DNA from: Arcuatula senhousia | Taxonomy: Eukaryota > Mollusca > Bivalvia > Mytilida > Mytilidae | DNA length: 64,000 nucleotides | Reading direction: 5' to 3' | Assembly (NCBI GenBank): GCA_963971305.1 | Contig: OZ020317.1 | Coordinates: 17,130,001-17,194,000, forward strand | Shown: in pieces, positions 1 through 12,120 of the stretch | Position numbering within the stretch: position 1 is the first letter of the stretch | How the letters are laid out: every line of letters begins with the position of its first letter | Notes under the pieces: model-generated | Told to the model about the DNA's origin: nothing | Database searches by the model: none | What the model saw: the letters and a program-made list of their open reading frames with translations, nothing else | Translations under genes and position numbers: made by a program

Positions 1-406
1 GAGGTATTAGAATACAAGTGCAGGTACATAGAACTAAAGGCTCTGTTGGGCCTTAATCGCTAGTCTGGTCTTTAGAAATACTTAAAATCTCTAATCGCAT
101 AAGAATTCCTATTCCTTATTTAAGCTTTAAAATGAGATTAAAAGTTAAAACAAGTAGCAGCTCAGCTTGCATCTGTCCTCAACAGTTTTCATTCAATGAG
201 AAAAAGTATGATTTTGTTTAGTTTTTGAGGGGGGAGAAAGCATTAATGATATTAGACTTTTGTAGAGATTCTTGAGCTTTACCAAACAGCAGTGCCTCTC
301 TATCTGTAAGAGTAATTGATCTAAAGACAAACATACAATATATGACATTTTAAGCAGTAGAGCCCCTACAAGGATTGGATCATCTGCCACAATCGACATA
401 CATGTA
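1..406. other. AT-rich noncoding sequence
   Basis: I see no gene here. The only open frame, on the minus strand at 193-399, is short and has no recognisable motif. The segment ends where a TIR-like sequence begins. Confidence 0.5.
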
Positions 407-590
407 GTGCGGTGACCAACTATAATAAAGTCTATTATTAAGAGAGTTTAATTTCACTTCATAACATACAGCTGAAAATTTGCACATTTGTAGAAAAATG
501 ATTATTCTTTGATTTTAGCTTGGTCGTCAAAAAGTCGTACGGTGCAATTTTTCGCAAAAGTGGATTTTTTGACAAATTTTATAGTAAATA
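407..590 (+). repeat. Left inverted arm of the 407-4772 element
   Basis: The blocks GGTGACCAA, CATAACATACAGCT and AGCTTGGTCGTCAAA occur here in the order expected. The same blocks appear in reverse complement at about 4600-4772. Confidence 0.5.
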
Positions 591-2964
591 GAATATGTTA
601 GTTGCTTCTGTGAAAGGTCTATTTTCTTTTCAAAATATGATAAATTGTCTGTTTCACAACATATTTTACAAAAAAGGAACATTGTTTTACATAAAAACAC
701 AAATTTACAGAGTATACACTAATTGGTCAAAGAGTTTTTGGCGTTAAAAAGCGTTTTTTCTGTATAAAAATCAACATACACCTACTTCCGTTTCTCAATT
801 ATTAAAGATACAACGACATTGGTGAAAATTTATAGGTTGAAAATAATATATAAAACAAGAGCATTAAAGTGCATAATTAAAATTGTACAATTCCTCTAGT
901 ATATACAAGAAATAGCATTATTATTAAACATTACATGAAATGTGAAGTCTTGTCTATTTCACGGAAATTTCTGTTAATCCGTTATGATTCGGAGTTTAAT
1001 CAACTTTGCACTGTAAAACAAGTCGAGCGCACCCAAACACTCGATTAATTAAGTATGTGTTTTCTTGATTTATTTAAACATGCATTTTTATATCGTGTTG
1101 AAAAGTTTATATTAATTGTATAATATATAATTCTTAATCGTCTGTCATCTGTCACTTCTAAGAGATAGCATGTAAATATAATTTTAAAATATGACATAAT
1201 TAATATCCAATACAAAGACGGTGTATCAATGAATTTTATCTTGGAAATGGAAATTTCTCCATCTTTTTCAAAACATTGTATTGGAAAAGTTCTTTTAATA
1301 TTATTATATACATGTTTTCCGTTGTGATTTTTTGAAATGCTGTTTGTTTATGTTTGTTGTGTCGCGTACACTTATTCCACATCTCACAATATCGTTTATG
1401 TATAATGCAAACTGGTCATTTCCAGGCTTTAAAATACCAAATTACATATTAAACAAATCTGTTTGTTGATATTTATAGACTATGATTAAATACGAAAGAA
1501 TAGGACTATACTTGGAAAGTGATTATGGCATAAGTTCACTTCCCAAATGAAGTGGGGTTTTTTCTTGAGTGCAAATTTACGTCGTAGATTTTTTTCTTTC
1601 CTTTGTATTGTGTTGGCCTTTGTGTATGATGTTTTCTGTTGATTGCTCGTTTTTATTTTCTCCTTTTGCATATACAATTGTGTGATAGGCACATTGCTTT
1701 TATCCTACAGATGCACGATTTTTGACAGAAGTCTTTTAATAATTTGTTATCGCAAATATAGCAAATGGATTGGACATCAAGTTATACCAACTTATTGGTT
1801 GTCATCTCCGTAAATGTACAACACAAAAATATGCCGACGACATGCAGTGCACACAAGTTGCAATTAAGACATTTTAGTCGATAGTTGCCATCGACTGTTG
1901 TTTAAAAGTTAAATTTATATGCATAAGTAGTTTCCGGTCTGATACCGGGTAATATATGCATGCCTGATTCAACATTTAGCATATGACCATTTTTGTCTAA
2001 TGCCACTGAATTTTACATTTACTTTATCAAGCAAGTTTTTTACAGCTGCAGTGATATAATGCGACTTGCCAAGTTTATAAGGAATATATATGATGAATAG
2101 TGAATAAAGAGATGAATAATTAACAACAGCAATTAAAACATCCACAATGTAAAACAGCCAGCAGTGTTCAACCTGACCAGTGGTTACTGCTCGCTGTCTA
2201 ACTCTTGAAATTGGCCCCGGATAATAAAACATAATGGGTAAAAATCAAAACCAGCTCTAAAAACGTCAAAAAAGACCCCCTCTAGACAAAAAAACTAGTA
2301 AGACATAGTCGACGAGTACAAATATAAGCTTTGATAGAAATTCCTGACTTAGGATAGGCACATATTACTTAAACTAGTTTTTTGGATCCAAAGTACATGT
2401 AGCCTGTACGATATCAGCACCACTGAGTGAATCTAAACTTAAAAATCAAAATTTATCGCTACTTTGTCTCCGAAGTTAATGTTTATATTTCTCACACCTC
2501 ATTTTTACTGACTCTTTTATTAAGTAGTAATATTGTGATGTTACATTAACCTTTTCTTCTGGTCTGATAAATCCCCAAGAGCGTCGTTAACATGTCGGAT
2601 ACTAACTTAAAGGTTCGTAGTTCGATATGTTTGTCAATGGTGAAAATTTCATGACTTTCAATTGCAAGAATGGTATCCAGAAATGATGCTAGAACTTCAG
2701 AAAGGACAAAAAAGGTTGTTCAGTGTCTTCTATGCACATAAATGTAGATGTTAATAAAAACTATTAGGCTCATTTGGATGGTTACCAAAGGATACACTCG
2801 CAAACTGCCACTGGTCCAATAAATAAATGTACATTACACAAATCCATACAAAAACTAATCATGCACTACAACTTTACATGTATAATTTCTATAATAAAAC
2901 ACCCATGTGCTCACCACAGATTAACCGTGTCATGAAACTTAATAAGAACACAAATGTATGGGCT

Positions 2965-3795
2965 TCAAAATCTATATCGGTATTCCAAAAGGATTACCAC
3001 CTCTACTCACCTCCTCAACTACTCACCACTTTGTACCCCTTTGCTTGCCGATTTGTTTCTTCATTTATATGAGGCAGTCTTCTTACAATCACTTCTGGAT
3101 TAGAAAAAGACCGTAGACTGGCTCTATCGTTCAACCGCTTCTAAACAATCCTCGCTTTGGTGATTTTCTACATCTCATATATCCCAAAGAACTTGAGATA
3201 AAAGACACTACGGATTCTGAGAAGTCTGCTTCATATTAAGATCTACATCTCGAAAAAAGACACTCAGGGAGAACTTTAAACAAAAATCTATATGACAAAC
3301 GTGATTACTTCAACTTTCCTTTCTTGTGAGGAAACATTCCGTCCGCTCCAGCGTATGGCGTTTACCTTTCACAATTGATTCGTTATTCCAGAGCTTGCAA
3401 GGTGTACAGGGTTATGTTGTTCCTCGTTTGTTGTCATCACTTAAGAACTTCTATGGAAGACATCATCAGCTCATTGAGAGATATGGAGTTTCTGTCTCTA
3501 AGATGAGTGCAGATGTTGGTTTGTCATAGACTTTTGTTTTGTTCTCCTATACCAGATTTGTCATTTTGTGTTTATCATTTGCAGCGCGACGGGTGTGTTG
3601 CAACAGCTAGGCAGGAACTGCTTACTCTTCCGGAGCACCTGAGTTCACTCTCGTTACGACTTTAGTTCGGGTTGTTGTTGATGTTTATGTGTTGTTGTGT
3701 TTCTTGTTTGTTTGTGCATGTTCCGTTTGGTGTTTACCTATTTGTCCTTCCATCTTTCGGACATTTGGCTTCGGAATGCCCCTTTGGAATATAAT
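2965..3795 (+). pseudogene. Penelope-like RT relic (C-terminal part plus 3' UTR)
   Basis: This is a decayed, 5'-truncated copy of the retroelement that is better preserved at 42007-44705. Recognisable stretches, split over frames by stops and indels, match the sequence around and after RT motif B (a shifted reading gives CRFVSSFI), then IPKELEIKDTT, KSASY, NIPSAPAYGVYLSQLIRYSRAC and a C-terminal MSADVGLS-like end. The YIDD catalytic motif cannot be read. The shared 3' UTR follows: a GACGGGTGTG stretch, ACTGCTTACTCTTCCGGAGC, then GAGTTCACTCTCGTTACGAC and a GT-rich tail ending near a GGAATGCCCCTTTGG motif. It is inactive. The 5' edge of homology is uncertain by tens of bases. Confidence 0.8.
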
Positions 3796-4599
3796 TAAAT
3801 AGCAATAGAACAAACAATTTTTTTGAAAAATACTGGTTGCTCAGCAAAATCATACTAAAGATAATACGGGTTTGAATGTGATATAAAACGAAAAAGTTCG
3901 AACGTTTTGGTTTTGCGTACTTTTCGTTTTCAATAGTTTTGCATGGTGCTCGTTTGTAGTAAAAAAAAACGCTGACAATAAATAAACAAAACTGTTTTTT
4001 ATTAACATGTCTTAAACAAAACTAATTTGAAAACATCGACACCATTGTTTTTTTATATTAAATGCATCGGTTGACCCGCCCCCCTTTTACTAATAAAACT
4101 CATTTTAACATTATTTTCGAAGCCGATTTTTATTCTCGATGATATTTTTGTTGAATTAAGCAAACTTCCAGTTTAAATTTCGTCGAAAATAAATCATTAA
4201 CTAAACAAAATTTTGAAAATTGTCAAAAAATATATTGTTGTGATTCTCGTGGGTTTGTAGGGTGTATGTATTTGTGTCCGAATTGTAAGCCTTGTGTATA
4301 AGTTATGTCAAAGTTTGTTTTAGTATTCAAATAAAATATGATATCTCTTCAAAATTTTACCAAAATAAATTTCTAAAAGCTCATTATCTTTTCTAGATAA
4401 AAACTTTTATGTTCCAAATTAGCACAAACGCCTCCCCCTTTTTTAAAGTGAAATTAAATCTTAACGGTGTTTCCTTTATTTATAAAAAGCATGTATATCG
4501 GCTCAAATAAAGTGAAATATTCAATTTCACTTGTTTGTTCGATGTTTGTACCTAAAATAATTGTCAAATCGCAGAAAATTGGTGTTTCTCAAAAAACCG

Positions 4600-4772
4600 T
4601 TAAAAACACAGGTTGACCTTTGATCTTGATTTTAGAAAATTTGCACCAGTTTTGACTTTGACGACCAAGCTTATTTTGAAGCAGATATTATAAGGAATCG
4701 AAAGAGGTATAATATAGCTGTATGTTATTCATGACGATTAAACTTTTTTTAAAGTGGTCTTGGTCACCCGCC
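4600..4772 (-). repeat. Right inverted arm of the 407-4772 element
   Basis: This is the reverse-complement partner of the arm at 407-590. It shares GGTGACCAA, CATAACATACAGCT and AGCTTGGTCGTCAAA with local indels. The arms are clearly diverged, so the insertion would be old. Confidence 0.5.
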
Positions 4773-4784
4773 TAATGTAAGACA

Positions 4785-4900
4785 CCAACCATTTTCATAT
4801 GTGGGGGCCTGGGATTTTCCAACCTGAATATATTTTTCTGACAAAAGAAAAATCTTTTTTTTCCAACACATTCAGAATATTTTTTTTAATTTTTTTTAGC
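4785..4900 (-). repeat. Short G-run dispersed repeat, copy D
   Basis: It carries the order AACCATTTTC-TATG, a G run, then CTGGGATTTT and an A/T-rich tail. This matches copies at 6490-6670, 7438-7600 and 9130-9262. The function is unknown; it looks like a short non-coding mobile repeat. Confidence 0.45.
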
Positions 4901-5479
4901 AAAAACTTTTTTTATTAGTTAATGTCCTTTTATATTGATTGTATTGTCCTTACATTATTTGCATAATATGTCTTCCTGGTGGTACAATATATCATCAAGG
5001 CCCTATTCTATATCTGCTCAGCTGTTTAAATATTTTCTAGCTATTTGGCCTTGCAACGCATTTGATACTGTTACTTTGCTGTAATATTGACTTTGTGGCT
5101 CAGATTCACCTTAATATTCCCCCTCTTGAATATACATGACATTCTACATACTTCCCAGTGTTGCCTTGAGCAGATGAGTTGTCTAAACCCATAGAGTAGT
5201 CTCTATCAATACTTTTTGATAATCAGATCTTGTCTTCCATTGGTTGATCTTATACTTCCATTGCCATAACTAGGTTCTAAATAATATGAGGATAGAAAGC
5301 TTTGCCGAGCGTAGCTAGGCGAAATTTGTTTTTGAAGGGTTTTGAGGCTCAATTCAAGGCATCTAAAGGCTTTAAGAAAATGGTGCTAGATCCTGGATGC
5401 TGGGCATTGTCAGTGAGTATTTTGGTGTCTATTTCAATTTTTGATTAGTATTGTGATATTATCAGGAAACCAAATTTTC

Positions 5480-5900
5480 TGTGAATTATTTGGATATTTA
5501 AAGTGATGATCCAAATCCATTATAACAGTTAAGGAACAAAAAATCCATTATGACAGTTAAGGAGCAAAGGTCTTGACTTCGTTTTACAGAGTTTGGGTTG
5601 TATATAGGAATCACCCAGTCTGTCTGTCCACATACCACAAGCACTTCTCCTACTACATGTAAACCGCTTGACAAGTTTAAATGAAAATTTACATGAAGGA
5701 AGTACATCATACAGTGATGTATGTACAGGTGTAAAAATATTTTTTCTTACTGTCGGATAATATTCAGGGGAGATACTAGTAATTAGATCTCAATGTTTTA
5801 AGTATAATATTTGATAATGGGAGATCTTGTAAGTGCAATGCCTCCTAAATCACTTGATGGACTTTTATGAAGCTTTAAATAAACGAAGTGCATCATATGG
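5480..5900 (-). repeat. Reverse-oriented fragment of the GGACAGAC/GGGGTATA repeat family
   Basis: The segment near 5590-5640 reads GTATATAGGAATCACCC, then CTGTCTGTC and CACATACC. This is the reverse complement of the right end of the element at 48061-48998. Adjacent short duplications (a TATGACAGTTAAGGA-type unit at 5517-5570, and a TACATCAT unit around 5700 and 5890) add local structure. I see no coding. Confidence 0.5.
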
Positions 5901-6229
5901 AGATGTACGTGAAGAAATGTCACTGGTAAATATCATTCATGGAAGATAACTGGACTCTGTTCTTTGTAATATAGATTTCAATATGAAGCGCAGGGGGTAG
6001 CCTTTTGCGAGATCGCTCACAGTATTCCTTGCTCTGTTGTCATTTAACAACAGTTCCTTCATTCTTTTTTGTTCTTTTTTTTCTATGAGCTTACTTTCCA
6101 GCTGTCCAATGGGTCTCTGTTCTTCATTTGAAAAGTATTGTTATTATTTTGCTGATTAATTTCTTTTCTTCAAATATGTATCATCAAGTAGTATGTTTGT
6201 TTTCTCTGTCAAAGATGGACCGATGTAGT

Positions 6230-6385
6230 CTGTATGTATGTCTATAATAATTTTATTTATATCTCTAGCTAGGCGTCCTCTATACATTACTGATTCGTTT
6301 TTGTCTTTTTCTCTGGACTATGAGATTGATCATTCAAGTTCGGTAGTTTTGTTATTACCTTTATTTATTTCCCACTGTTCTTTTG
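6230..6385 (+). repeat. Dispersed repeat containing an ATGAGATTGATCATTC core, copy 1
   Basis: The core TTTTTCTCTGGACTATGAGA, continuing into GATTGATCATTC, AGTTCGGTAGTTTTG and ATTACCTTTATT, recurs at 9925-10012 and 19735-19830 on the same strand. A small open frame here (6238-6429) reads through the core, but the other copies do not conserve a frame. I treat it as a non-coding relic of a mobile element. Confidence 0.5.
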
Positions 6386-6489
6386 GATTAGTAAATGATG
6401 ATCTAGCATCTATATGCAGTTACAGCTAGAGTTTACCAAATATGGTAATTGCCTTCGAAATTCTTTTTAGTATTTTTTTTTTCAAATTT

Positions 6490-6670
6490 GCAAATTATAT
6501 TGTTATAATTGTTTTTTTTTTTGGGGGGGGGGGATGGGATTTGTGAAAATTTATTTTTTTTTTTCAGGTCCATTAAAGATATTTTTATTTTTTTTCAATA
6601 AAAATTGGATTTAATATTTAAAAAGAATCCCAGCCCCCCCCCCATAAGAATATGGTTCGTGCCAAATGAA
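6490..6670 (+). repeat. G-run/C-run short dispersed repeat, copy A
   Basis: A G run with GGATGGGATTT near 6525 and the inverse AATCCCAGC with a C run near 6628 face each other across an A/T-rich middle, followed by ATATGGTTCGTGCC. Copies B (7438-7600, inverted) and C (9130-9262) share this right half, including the GGTTCGTGCC end. The facing runs make copy A itself a fold-back. Open frames across it on both strands (6595-6780 and 6605-6919) are probably spurious. Confidence 0.55.
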
Positions 6671-7437
6671 TTTTTCAGTAGATCTTTTGGGCGCGGATCC
6701 AAGGAGAAGTGTACCAAACATACGCCCCAAAAACTGATAGAAGCAATATTCACGAAAACACACACAACTTTGCTTCCCACTTCACTTATTTTTTCTAAAA
6801 AAAAATCCGATACAAAAAAGACAAGAGGAAATAGATCTTTATACTTGATGTATCTTGATAAATTGTCTGAGAAGTACTGTGGGCAGTTTCAACAGACACT
6901 AATGGAAAGTTCAAATTGACTTTGATTGTAACAAACGATGTCGTTAAGCTGAAGGTGGGAAATTTCTAGGATGGACATGAAACGATTTATCTACTAGTCT
7001 TTTAAATGCTTTTTTATATTGAAAAATGCTTCAGAAGTCACGAAATATGGACCATTATCGCGCTCAACAGAAAGATGTATTATTTGTGAACGATTTCATT
7101 TTTTTAAATCAGTTGATGGACATTCTTTTACAGATGATATATGGTCAAATATAGGTTCGTCATTCAGATTAGCAATTTAAATAAATAGGAAATTAGTCCT
7201 ATAAATCAAATACTATTCTGCTGATAAGTTGGCATTTGAAATTCATATGCATGAAGTTAAATTTGAAAGATTTTTTTTTGGTTAAAATGTAGCGTAAATT
7301 ACCAGTAAGATCGCATTTAGTATAATCCATCTACAAAATAATGCTTCACGTGCGAGGACTCACTATTTATTAAAATGTCAAAAAATATTGTCAATGTATT
7401 GATTTTAAGAAGAAGCAAAGACTTTTATAGAATATGA

Positions 7438-7600
7438 ATCTTTAAGGCACGAACCATTTTCTTTTGGTGGGGGGGGGGGGGCTGGGATTTTTTTCAAAAA
7501 AAAATATTAATTCCAATTTTTACAGAAAAAAATAAAAATGCTCCTAATGGAACTGAAAAAAAAATATTCAATATTCATAAATTTCAAACAAAAAAAATTA
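7438..7600 (-). repeat. Short dispersed repeat, copy B (inverted)
   Basis: Read on the minus strand it ends AAATGGTTCGTGCC preceded by a C run and AATCCCAGC. It shares the internal TTCAGTTCCATTA and TTTTTATTTTTTTC stretches with copy A. It lies in opposite orientation to A and C. Confidence 0.6.
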
Positions 7601-9129
7601 TACATCCTTTGAACTCAAATGATAAAAGCCTGATTTTTTTCTGCCCCGCTTCGCTCGGCATATCATTGCCTTTTGCAAAAGTTTCAAATTTTGAAATTAT
7701 AATGTGCTACGAAATAGTATCACTTTTAATATGTTTAGTACATGCAAACATGTACATCTATAGTTTGGTTCTGTTATGATATGAACCTCTGCTGTATGAC
7801 TCCAAATCAGGATAATTAAAAGTTACATTGCATTTCTTATTATACCTTGCAATGTAATTATTATAACCTATTTTACATACACATTATTGTTGCATTATAC
7901 CCATAAAAGAAGTTGAGAGTCGTGTAATGTTTTAGACTGGTTCGTCAGTTTGTTTACCCGAGGGATCAAATCATTTCCATAACTGATTATGCAGAAACTT
8001 TTGACCTAAGGCTTTCAATATTTCGAATTTATCATATGGTTGAATACGTTTCCTGATCTTTATATCGTCTACAGGTCTAAGTTTTTTTCTGTTGCTTTCA
8101 GAATATAGCCTCTGTATCATTTTGTGATGTATGTCAGTTTCCATGAGCTTCAGCCGCCTTTGGACACCCAGGTATGAAGAATGAACATTTAAAGTGTGGA
8201 CATCTTAGACACTGTTGTCCCGCTTAAGAAATAAAATTATATGTATTTCCCATCCCACTGATAGATCCAGAAATGTCTATAAGACAACATTGGTCAATAT
8301 TTCTTATTTTTCCAACTGCATTCTTGTGTTGTTTTGTAGTTTATATGATGATTTTTTTAATGAATTATGAAATCTAAATTTCATGATAAGCTTTCAGGAA
8401 ATCACAAGAATGGATGTTTTTGCATCATTTACCCAATAGCTTTTAGGCCTTCAGCTATCCCCATGTCTGTTTAGCATGGTAGTTAAAACGCAGGATCCCT
8501 AATTAAATCAAAAGGCTTGTTTTTCTATGATTCCTTATTGCCTTTAATTTGTACTTTTCTTTGTCTTATTTCAAGGTTACCAGGGCAATTACAAATGAAT
8601 ATGGTTTTCACTTCTAGTCTTGATAAGTTTTAGAATAAGATTTCATATATTGGAAAAAAGTATATTTATAAAAGAAACAAATTTTGGATTTTAGATATCC
8701 AGCTATTTGACTTTGTCTATTTTCCATTTAAATTAATATTGCTATATACATTTTTGTACTGAATGTTTATTTTTGGGGGGGATTCTGGTTTTTAATTATT
8801 TTCATTTTTTAGTTTGTGTTTTCAATAGAGGTTGGCTGACATATTCGCCAAGTCTCTCTATATCCCATTTTTCTGATAAATACTTGAGTATATGTATGTT
8901 TTGAATGTGCATGCATTCAAAATCAAAATACAATAGTCCAATGTACATTTCATCTCCTACCAAGAGTTTGTCTGTTTGACTTATTCCACATATCTCATTT
9001 GTCTTTAAAATATATGAATGTTACTCACAATGAGAATAAATTAGTCCAAGAACTGGCCTAATTCACACAATTGATAAAAGACCTGTAAACTTACGAATAG
9101 AAAAACAAATGTAAAAAAAAACATCTGAA

Positions 9130-9262
9130 TTTGCCTGAAAAAAATTATTGATTTTGCTTTGGGTAGAAAAAAAATTTAACCTTGATTTGGACAGGAAAAA
9201 AAATAATATCAGGTAACAAAATCCCAGCCCCCCCCCCACCGTATGAAAATGGTTCGTGCCTA
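9130..9262 (+). repeat. Short dispersed repeat, copy C
   Basis: It ends with AAATCCCAGC, a C run, then GAAAATGGTTCGTGCC, in the same orientation as copy A. Weaker relatives with a GACCATT start and a G run sit at about 10125-10270 and 12240-12300. Confidence 0.6.
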
Positions 9263-9924
9263 AGAACATTTGTTTAATGATTATTAGAGATAATCGGACA
9301 AGAGCCGTATCGTGAGTAATGTTGACATAAAGCCGTTTACCTGTTACGTTTTAATGTCAATTAGTCGGGCATAAATTCTTGTTATCTCCCTTTTAATTAT
9401 AATACCTAATGGCTAAACTGTGAACACTGCTCACGAAAAGATTTATTTTTCAAACATGAATCAATGTATCATAGAAAGAAGAAAAAAGGGGGAGGGCCCA
9501 AGCTAATACATGTGTATTTTGTTTTCGGTTTATACTTTTAGTAATTTCGGAGTTTTCCCAGAACATTGGACTTTTTCAACTTTTTGATCAAAACTTGATA
9601 GCCGTTAACATCTCCGACCCCATCTGTTAATAGGGTGTGGGGTAGTGATGTGCAGTACAAAAACAAATAATATTGTCCGCCCCGAAGATTCATCATTTCA
9701 TTACCTACATGTACAAGTAAAAATCTTACCAACGCAATTTTTCGTCGATCGGCTTTTCGTTAAGCATCCAATCCGTCGATGTTTTGTATCCCTATTTTAC
9801 ACGTTCAAATAAAAATTCAATTCAAATCATAATCTCATGTCAAAAATTTTTAGTAGACGATAGGCGGACCCCCTTTCAAATTTCATGTACCAAGTCAGGA
9901 CCATTGCAATCTTCAATTTCTATG

Positions 9925-10012
9925 GTATTTTTACCTTGTTTCGTCTTTTCTCTTGGACAATGAGATTGATTCTCCCAGCTCGGTAATTTTGCAATTACCT
10001 TTATTCATCTAT
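9925..10012 (+). repeat. Dispersed repeat with the GAGATTGAT core, copy 2
   Basis: TCTTTTCTCTTGGACAATGA runs into GATTGATTCTCC, AGCTCGGTAATTTTG and ATTACCTTTATT. It matches the copies at 6230-6385 and 19735-19830. Confidence 0.5.
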
Positions 10013-10745
10013 GATCAAAGATTCATTAGATGCGAATTATCCAAAAGATTGACAATACCAATCATTAAAATCAATGCAACCCCAATACAAATTCGCACTT
10101 AATTGGACTATTAAAAAAAACAACCGACCATTTAACTTGAAGGAGGGGGGGGCTTGGTTTTTCCCCAAAAAATACTTTGAAATTAAAAATATTTTGGCAG
10201 CAAAGGGTAAGAAATAAGAAAAAATTCAAAATATATATTTTTTAAAAATTCTTTCAAGTTAAAGACCTGTCCCTTATGTCTGGGGTAGTAAGACAATTTT
10301 GAAATTTAAACGGAGAATTTCATTGCCTTGATGTGTTTGTTAACAATCTGAGTATTGATGCCGGAGTGATTGAAAATACCAAACATGCACTAGCTACGAA
10401 CATGAAAAGCAAAGATTTTAAAAACAAAAATATATGTAGAGCAAGAACCCAATTTTGGCCCAAGATCGGCCAATAACATCAGAGAATTTTGAATTTTAAC
10501 GGATAATTCTAATTTCATTGCTTTGGTGCGTACGTCATCAGGGTTTTTGACACTCAAAGAAATTTTAACTTTCTTTTAGAAAGAAACTTAAGTTTATTCT
10601 TAATATATACCTCGATCAAATATGCATTTACATGGTCAGCTTCAGCTAATTTACTAACGCCAGCTTTAGATTTGATAATTTTAAATTGTGTTCATAATAA
10701 ATGATCACCAACTAAAAAAATAGTGGGCGATTTTAAATAATAAGT

Positions 10746-11279
10746 ATGAACTTCCAGTATGATTTGTTTTGGATGAATTGCTCTTCTGCATGTGTACACG
10801 AAGGTCGAAAAGCGGATAAACACACGGATTCTCACATAAAATACCCAAAAAAAGATCTCAACGAGATTTTCATTTGCAAGCAACTAGACCCAAATTACAA
10901 ATTTTTGGTTATAAATGGCGATGTAGATCTATATATTCCAATGTCTAACATGTCCACATTTAAACCTTTTGAAAGGGTTCCTATGAATTCCAACTACAGT
11001 TGTATTTTATCTCAACCTCCTGACTGTCTGAATCTATTGTTTATTGTAACGGAGTGCGAAATTTTGTGTTCGTGTCCGTCCGAAAAAGGCGTTTGTACAC
11101 TACGGCAAGTTAATGAAGATCGCAGAATAAGGGACATTGTGCGATGATACGGGGCGAATAGGGTCGACATGTTTTGGATATATTCTTACTTACAACTATC
11201 AGACAATGAATGGTATAATTCTAATAAAGAAACGGAGCAGTCGCACACGACAGCTAATCCCCTCGCCCATTACATTAAA
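10746..11279 (+). CDS. Unassigned coding-like frame with one internal TGA
   Basis: An ATG at 10746 opens 133 codons to a TGA at 11145-11147. The same frame then continues for about 44 codons (YGANRVDMFWIYSYLQ onwards) to a TAA near 11279. The composition looks protein-like and is cysteine-rich in the middle (CEILCSCPSEKGVC), and the frame is long for this AT-rich window. A possible splice acceptor, CTTCCAG, precedes TATGATTTG at about 10759, so this could be an exon. I recognise no domain. The TGA may be a disabling mutation, the true end of the protein, or part of an intron. The 3' part runs up to a 145-bp tandem repeat array. It may equally be a chance frame. Confidence 0.3.
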
Positions 11280-11289
11280 ATGTAAGTGG

Positions 11290-11775
11290 AACAGATGTCA
11301 ATTACTATCCAAGATATACCCACTTTCCAAATATCATTCCTCTTCTTATTGGAATTGCCGAGATATGCGCCTTAACCAAAACTTTAACCTGAATCATTCA
11401 ACTGAAAAATATAGGTCATGGTGCCCTAATTTGGGTACGGATGTTGGTTACTTTCCAAGATGTTAACACTGACCCGATATCATTTCTCTACCACTCGCAG
11501 TTGCTGAGATTTGGACCTAAACCAAAACTTAAACACGAGTCGTTCATGCGGAAAATGTAGGTCAAGGTGATCCAAGTACTGATGTTGGTTACTGTCCAAA
11601 ATGTACCCACTTACCCAATATCATCGCTCTATCACTTGCAGTTGCTGGGATATGGACCTTAACCAAAACTTTAACCGGAGTCATTCATGCGGAAATATAG
11701 GTCAAGGCCACTTAATATGGTACTGATTCTGACTACCATCAAAGATGTACCCACTTACCAAATATCATCCCTCTA
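11290..11775 (+). repeat. Tandem array of about 145-bp units, about 3.3 copies
   Basis: The anchor ACCAAAACTTTAACC recurs near 11372, 11521 (diverged) and 11663. GATGTTGGTTACT and ATGTACCCACTTACC-type motifs fall between at matching spacing. Units are roughly 143-149 bp and diverged by point changes. Small open frames across this stretch arise from the repeat. Confidence 0.7.
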
Positions 11776-11884
11776 TGATGTTTTGTTCCCAAGTTATTTA
11801 CAAAACAAATACCATTACGTACATACGTACGAACAAACGAACGTACGATCAAAAAAGTATCCCACAATACATCATATCCATATC

Positions 11885-12120
11885 AAGCTTGTTTCCAAAT
11901 ATCAGCAACCTTTATATATTTAGCTAAGAATAATAGTTGCCAAGCCAAGTTATATGCAAATGAAAAGCTGGGCAGAATTAATTTTGTGTGACGGAAAAAA
12001 ATAAAGTCTTCGATAAACAGGAATTAAATGGTCGACAAATCCAAAAACGTATTCCACTATACACCCTGCCATAGCAAGCTTGTTTCCAAATATCAGCAAT
12101 CTAGGAATAATAGTTAAAAC
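11885..12120 (+). repeat. Direct repeat of an AGCTTGTTTCCAAATATCAG unit
   Basis: A short unit containing AAGCTTGTTTCCAAATATCA is present at about 11886 and again at about 12073. Each copy is followed within tens of bases by GAATAATAGTT, and each is preceded by a TATTCCACTATACA or TATCCCACAATACA block. This looks like a duplicated segment at the edge of the 145-bp array. Confidence 0.5.

Larger units (their letters stand above)
407..4772. mobile_element. Possible TIR-bounded DNA element, 4.4 kb, degenerate
   Basis: The left end begins GTGCGGTGACCAA just after a TA at 405-406. The right end, read in reverse complement, begins GGCGGGTGACCAA just inside a TA at 4773-4774. The similarity continues inward in the same order on both sides: a GTTTAAT block, CATAACATACAGCT, then AGCTTGGTCGTCAAA and GGTGCAA. 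This gives degenerate inverted arms of about 170-190 bp. TA flanks would fit a Tc1/mariner-like or similar element, but I see no transposase inside; the longest open frame (minus, 1969-2232) has no motif I recognise. A Penelope-like relic at about 2965-3795 lies inside and would be a nested insertion. The pairing was found by eye, so the exact ends are uncertain. Confidence 0.45.

Noticed and set aside
2600..2640. GGTTCGTAGTTCGATATG as a tRNA T-arm/B box
   Set aside because: No matching A box, anticodon arm or acceptor stem was found upstream at the right spacing.
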